From Gonatopus flavifemur (Eukaryota > Arthropoda > Insecta > Hymenoptera > Dryinidae), in assembly GCA_018340375.1 (NCBI GenBank), contig JAFFJZ010000001.1:12790001-12854000 (forward strand): a DNA stretch of 64,000 bases. The letters are read 5' to 3'. Below the pieces are notes generated by a model. That model was not told the origin of the DNA. It saw only the letters and a list, made by a program, of their open reading frames with translations, and did no database searches. A program made the translations under genes and the position numbers. Shown piece by piece: positions 63,601 to 64,000 of the stretch (position 1 is the stretch's first letter; each line of letters begins with the position of its first letter).

Positions 63601-63700
63601 AATTATTATAATTATTTGAAAATCACCTGATCAGAGATGGTAGAATACAGGGTATGTAGTACATTAACAACTTTTGTAAGAGCAAAATTCGAAGCGCACT

Positions 63701-63772
63701 GTAGAGAAACGGTTAGGACGTTAGTGTCTCAGATAGGTAGGTAGACTCAAGATAGGTAGGTTCGATTCCCCT
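63701..63772 (+). repeat. tRNA-like region (SINE head) with B box
   Basis: GGTTAGGACGTTAGTGTCTC resembles an A-box region and GGTTCGATTCCCC, ~40 bases later, is an exact B-box consensus. The middle contains a short direct repeat (AGATAGGTAGGT, AGATAGGTAGG), which would disrupt the anticodon arm, so it is not a functional tRNA. Confidence 0.55.
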
Positions 63773-64000
63773 CAAATGAGATTTGATATATACACTTACC
63801 GGTATCATCATGGTGAGATATCGAAGCATTCCAAAGATTGAACAGTAAACAAATGAAGATTAACTTTTTGATTTACACATTTTTTTTACATAAATATATT
63901 TATGATTTGAAATGAAATAGTCTTGCTATCAACATCTTTTAACATTGAACGGATTCTTCTATTGAGTTGATTGGAATAATTATTGAATCTAATGAAATAC

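Overview
The window reads as insect nuclear DNA: AT-rich, with one large host gene split by GT-AG introns, four mariner-type transposons, a 5'-truncated non-LTR retrotransposon tail, tRNA-like SINE heads and several dozen short inverted-repeat (foldback/MITE) elements, many nested in one another. A hymenopteran is my best guess from the mariner types and general style, but nothing here proves the order. There is no bacterial operon, CRISPR array or viral genome. || Host gene. One gene on the + strand occupies 30887 to beyond the right edge. I assembled nine coding exons (30887-30893, 31123-31183, 32369-32486, 32922-33874, 37497-37821, 37905-38274, 41723-41850, 48544-48670, 61716-61867). Their phases join without conflict, provided intron 5 is read as GC-AG, into 747 codons with no stop. 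The predicted protein has a cytoplasmic region of about 670 residues (two SH3-type proline motifs, low-complexity stretches, three copies of a short charged helical segment), one membrane span at about residues 677-695, and then the first two cysteines of what looks like a Frizzled cysteine-rich domain. This suggests the N-terminal part of a corin-like type II membrane protein; the remaining exons lie to the right. || Left flank, 1-30886. No host gene is recognisable. It holds a TA-flanked foldback, two copies of one mariner family (1102-1593 internally deleted, 11644-13394 with two nested MITEs), a 1.9-kb foldback with Transib-like ends (3231-5134), an internally deleted mariner (9503-10330), an almost intact mariner with both ends and all three catalytic aspartates (20816-22107), hAT-like elements with 8-bp target duplications (22167-23856; 27137-28405 containing 27464-27910), and many small MITEs. 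|| Gene introns. Intron 2 holds a MITE. Intron 4 holds a three-layer nest (34472-35225) and a second copy of the same family. Intron 6 holds a mariner carrying a 1-kb nested element, and an 8-bp-TSD element that ends 35 bp before exon 7. Intron 7 holds a 1.8-kb hAT-like foldback with two nested MITEs, further TAGGG-ended elements and the retrotransposon tail. Intron 8 (13 kb) is almost entirely inverted-repeat elements. || Main unusual pattern. Many of these non-autonomous elements are filled with their own short, often palindromic word, repeated on both strands at irregular spacing, with a different word per element (for example CAGTACTG, TGGGCCCA, GAACGTTC, GAGCTCGAGC, GCTGTNACAGC, CCTGTTGCAGCAACAGG). 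This is seen across several terminal types and is the observation I would follow first. All boundaries were read by eye from the sequence; no alignment or search was run.
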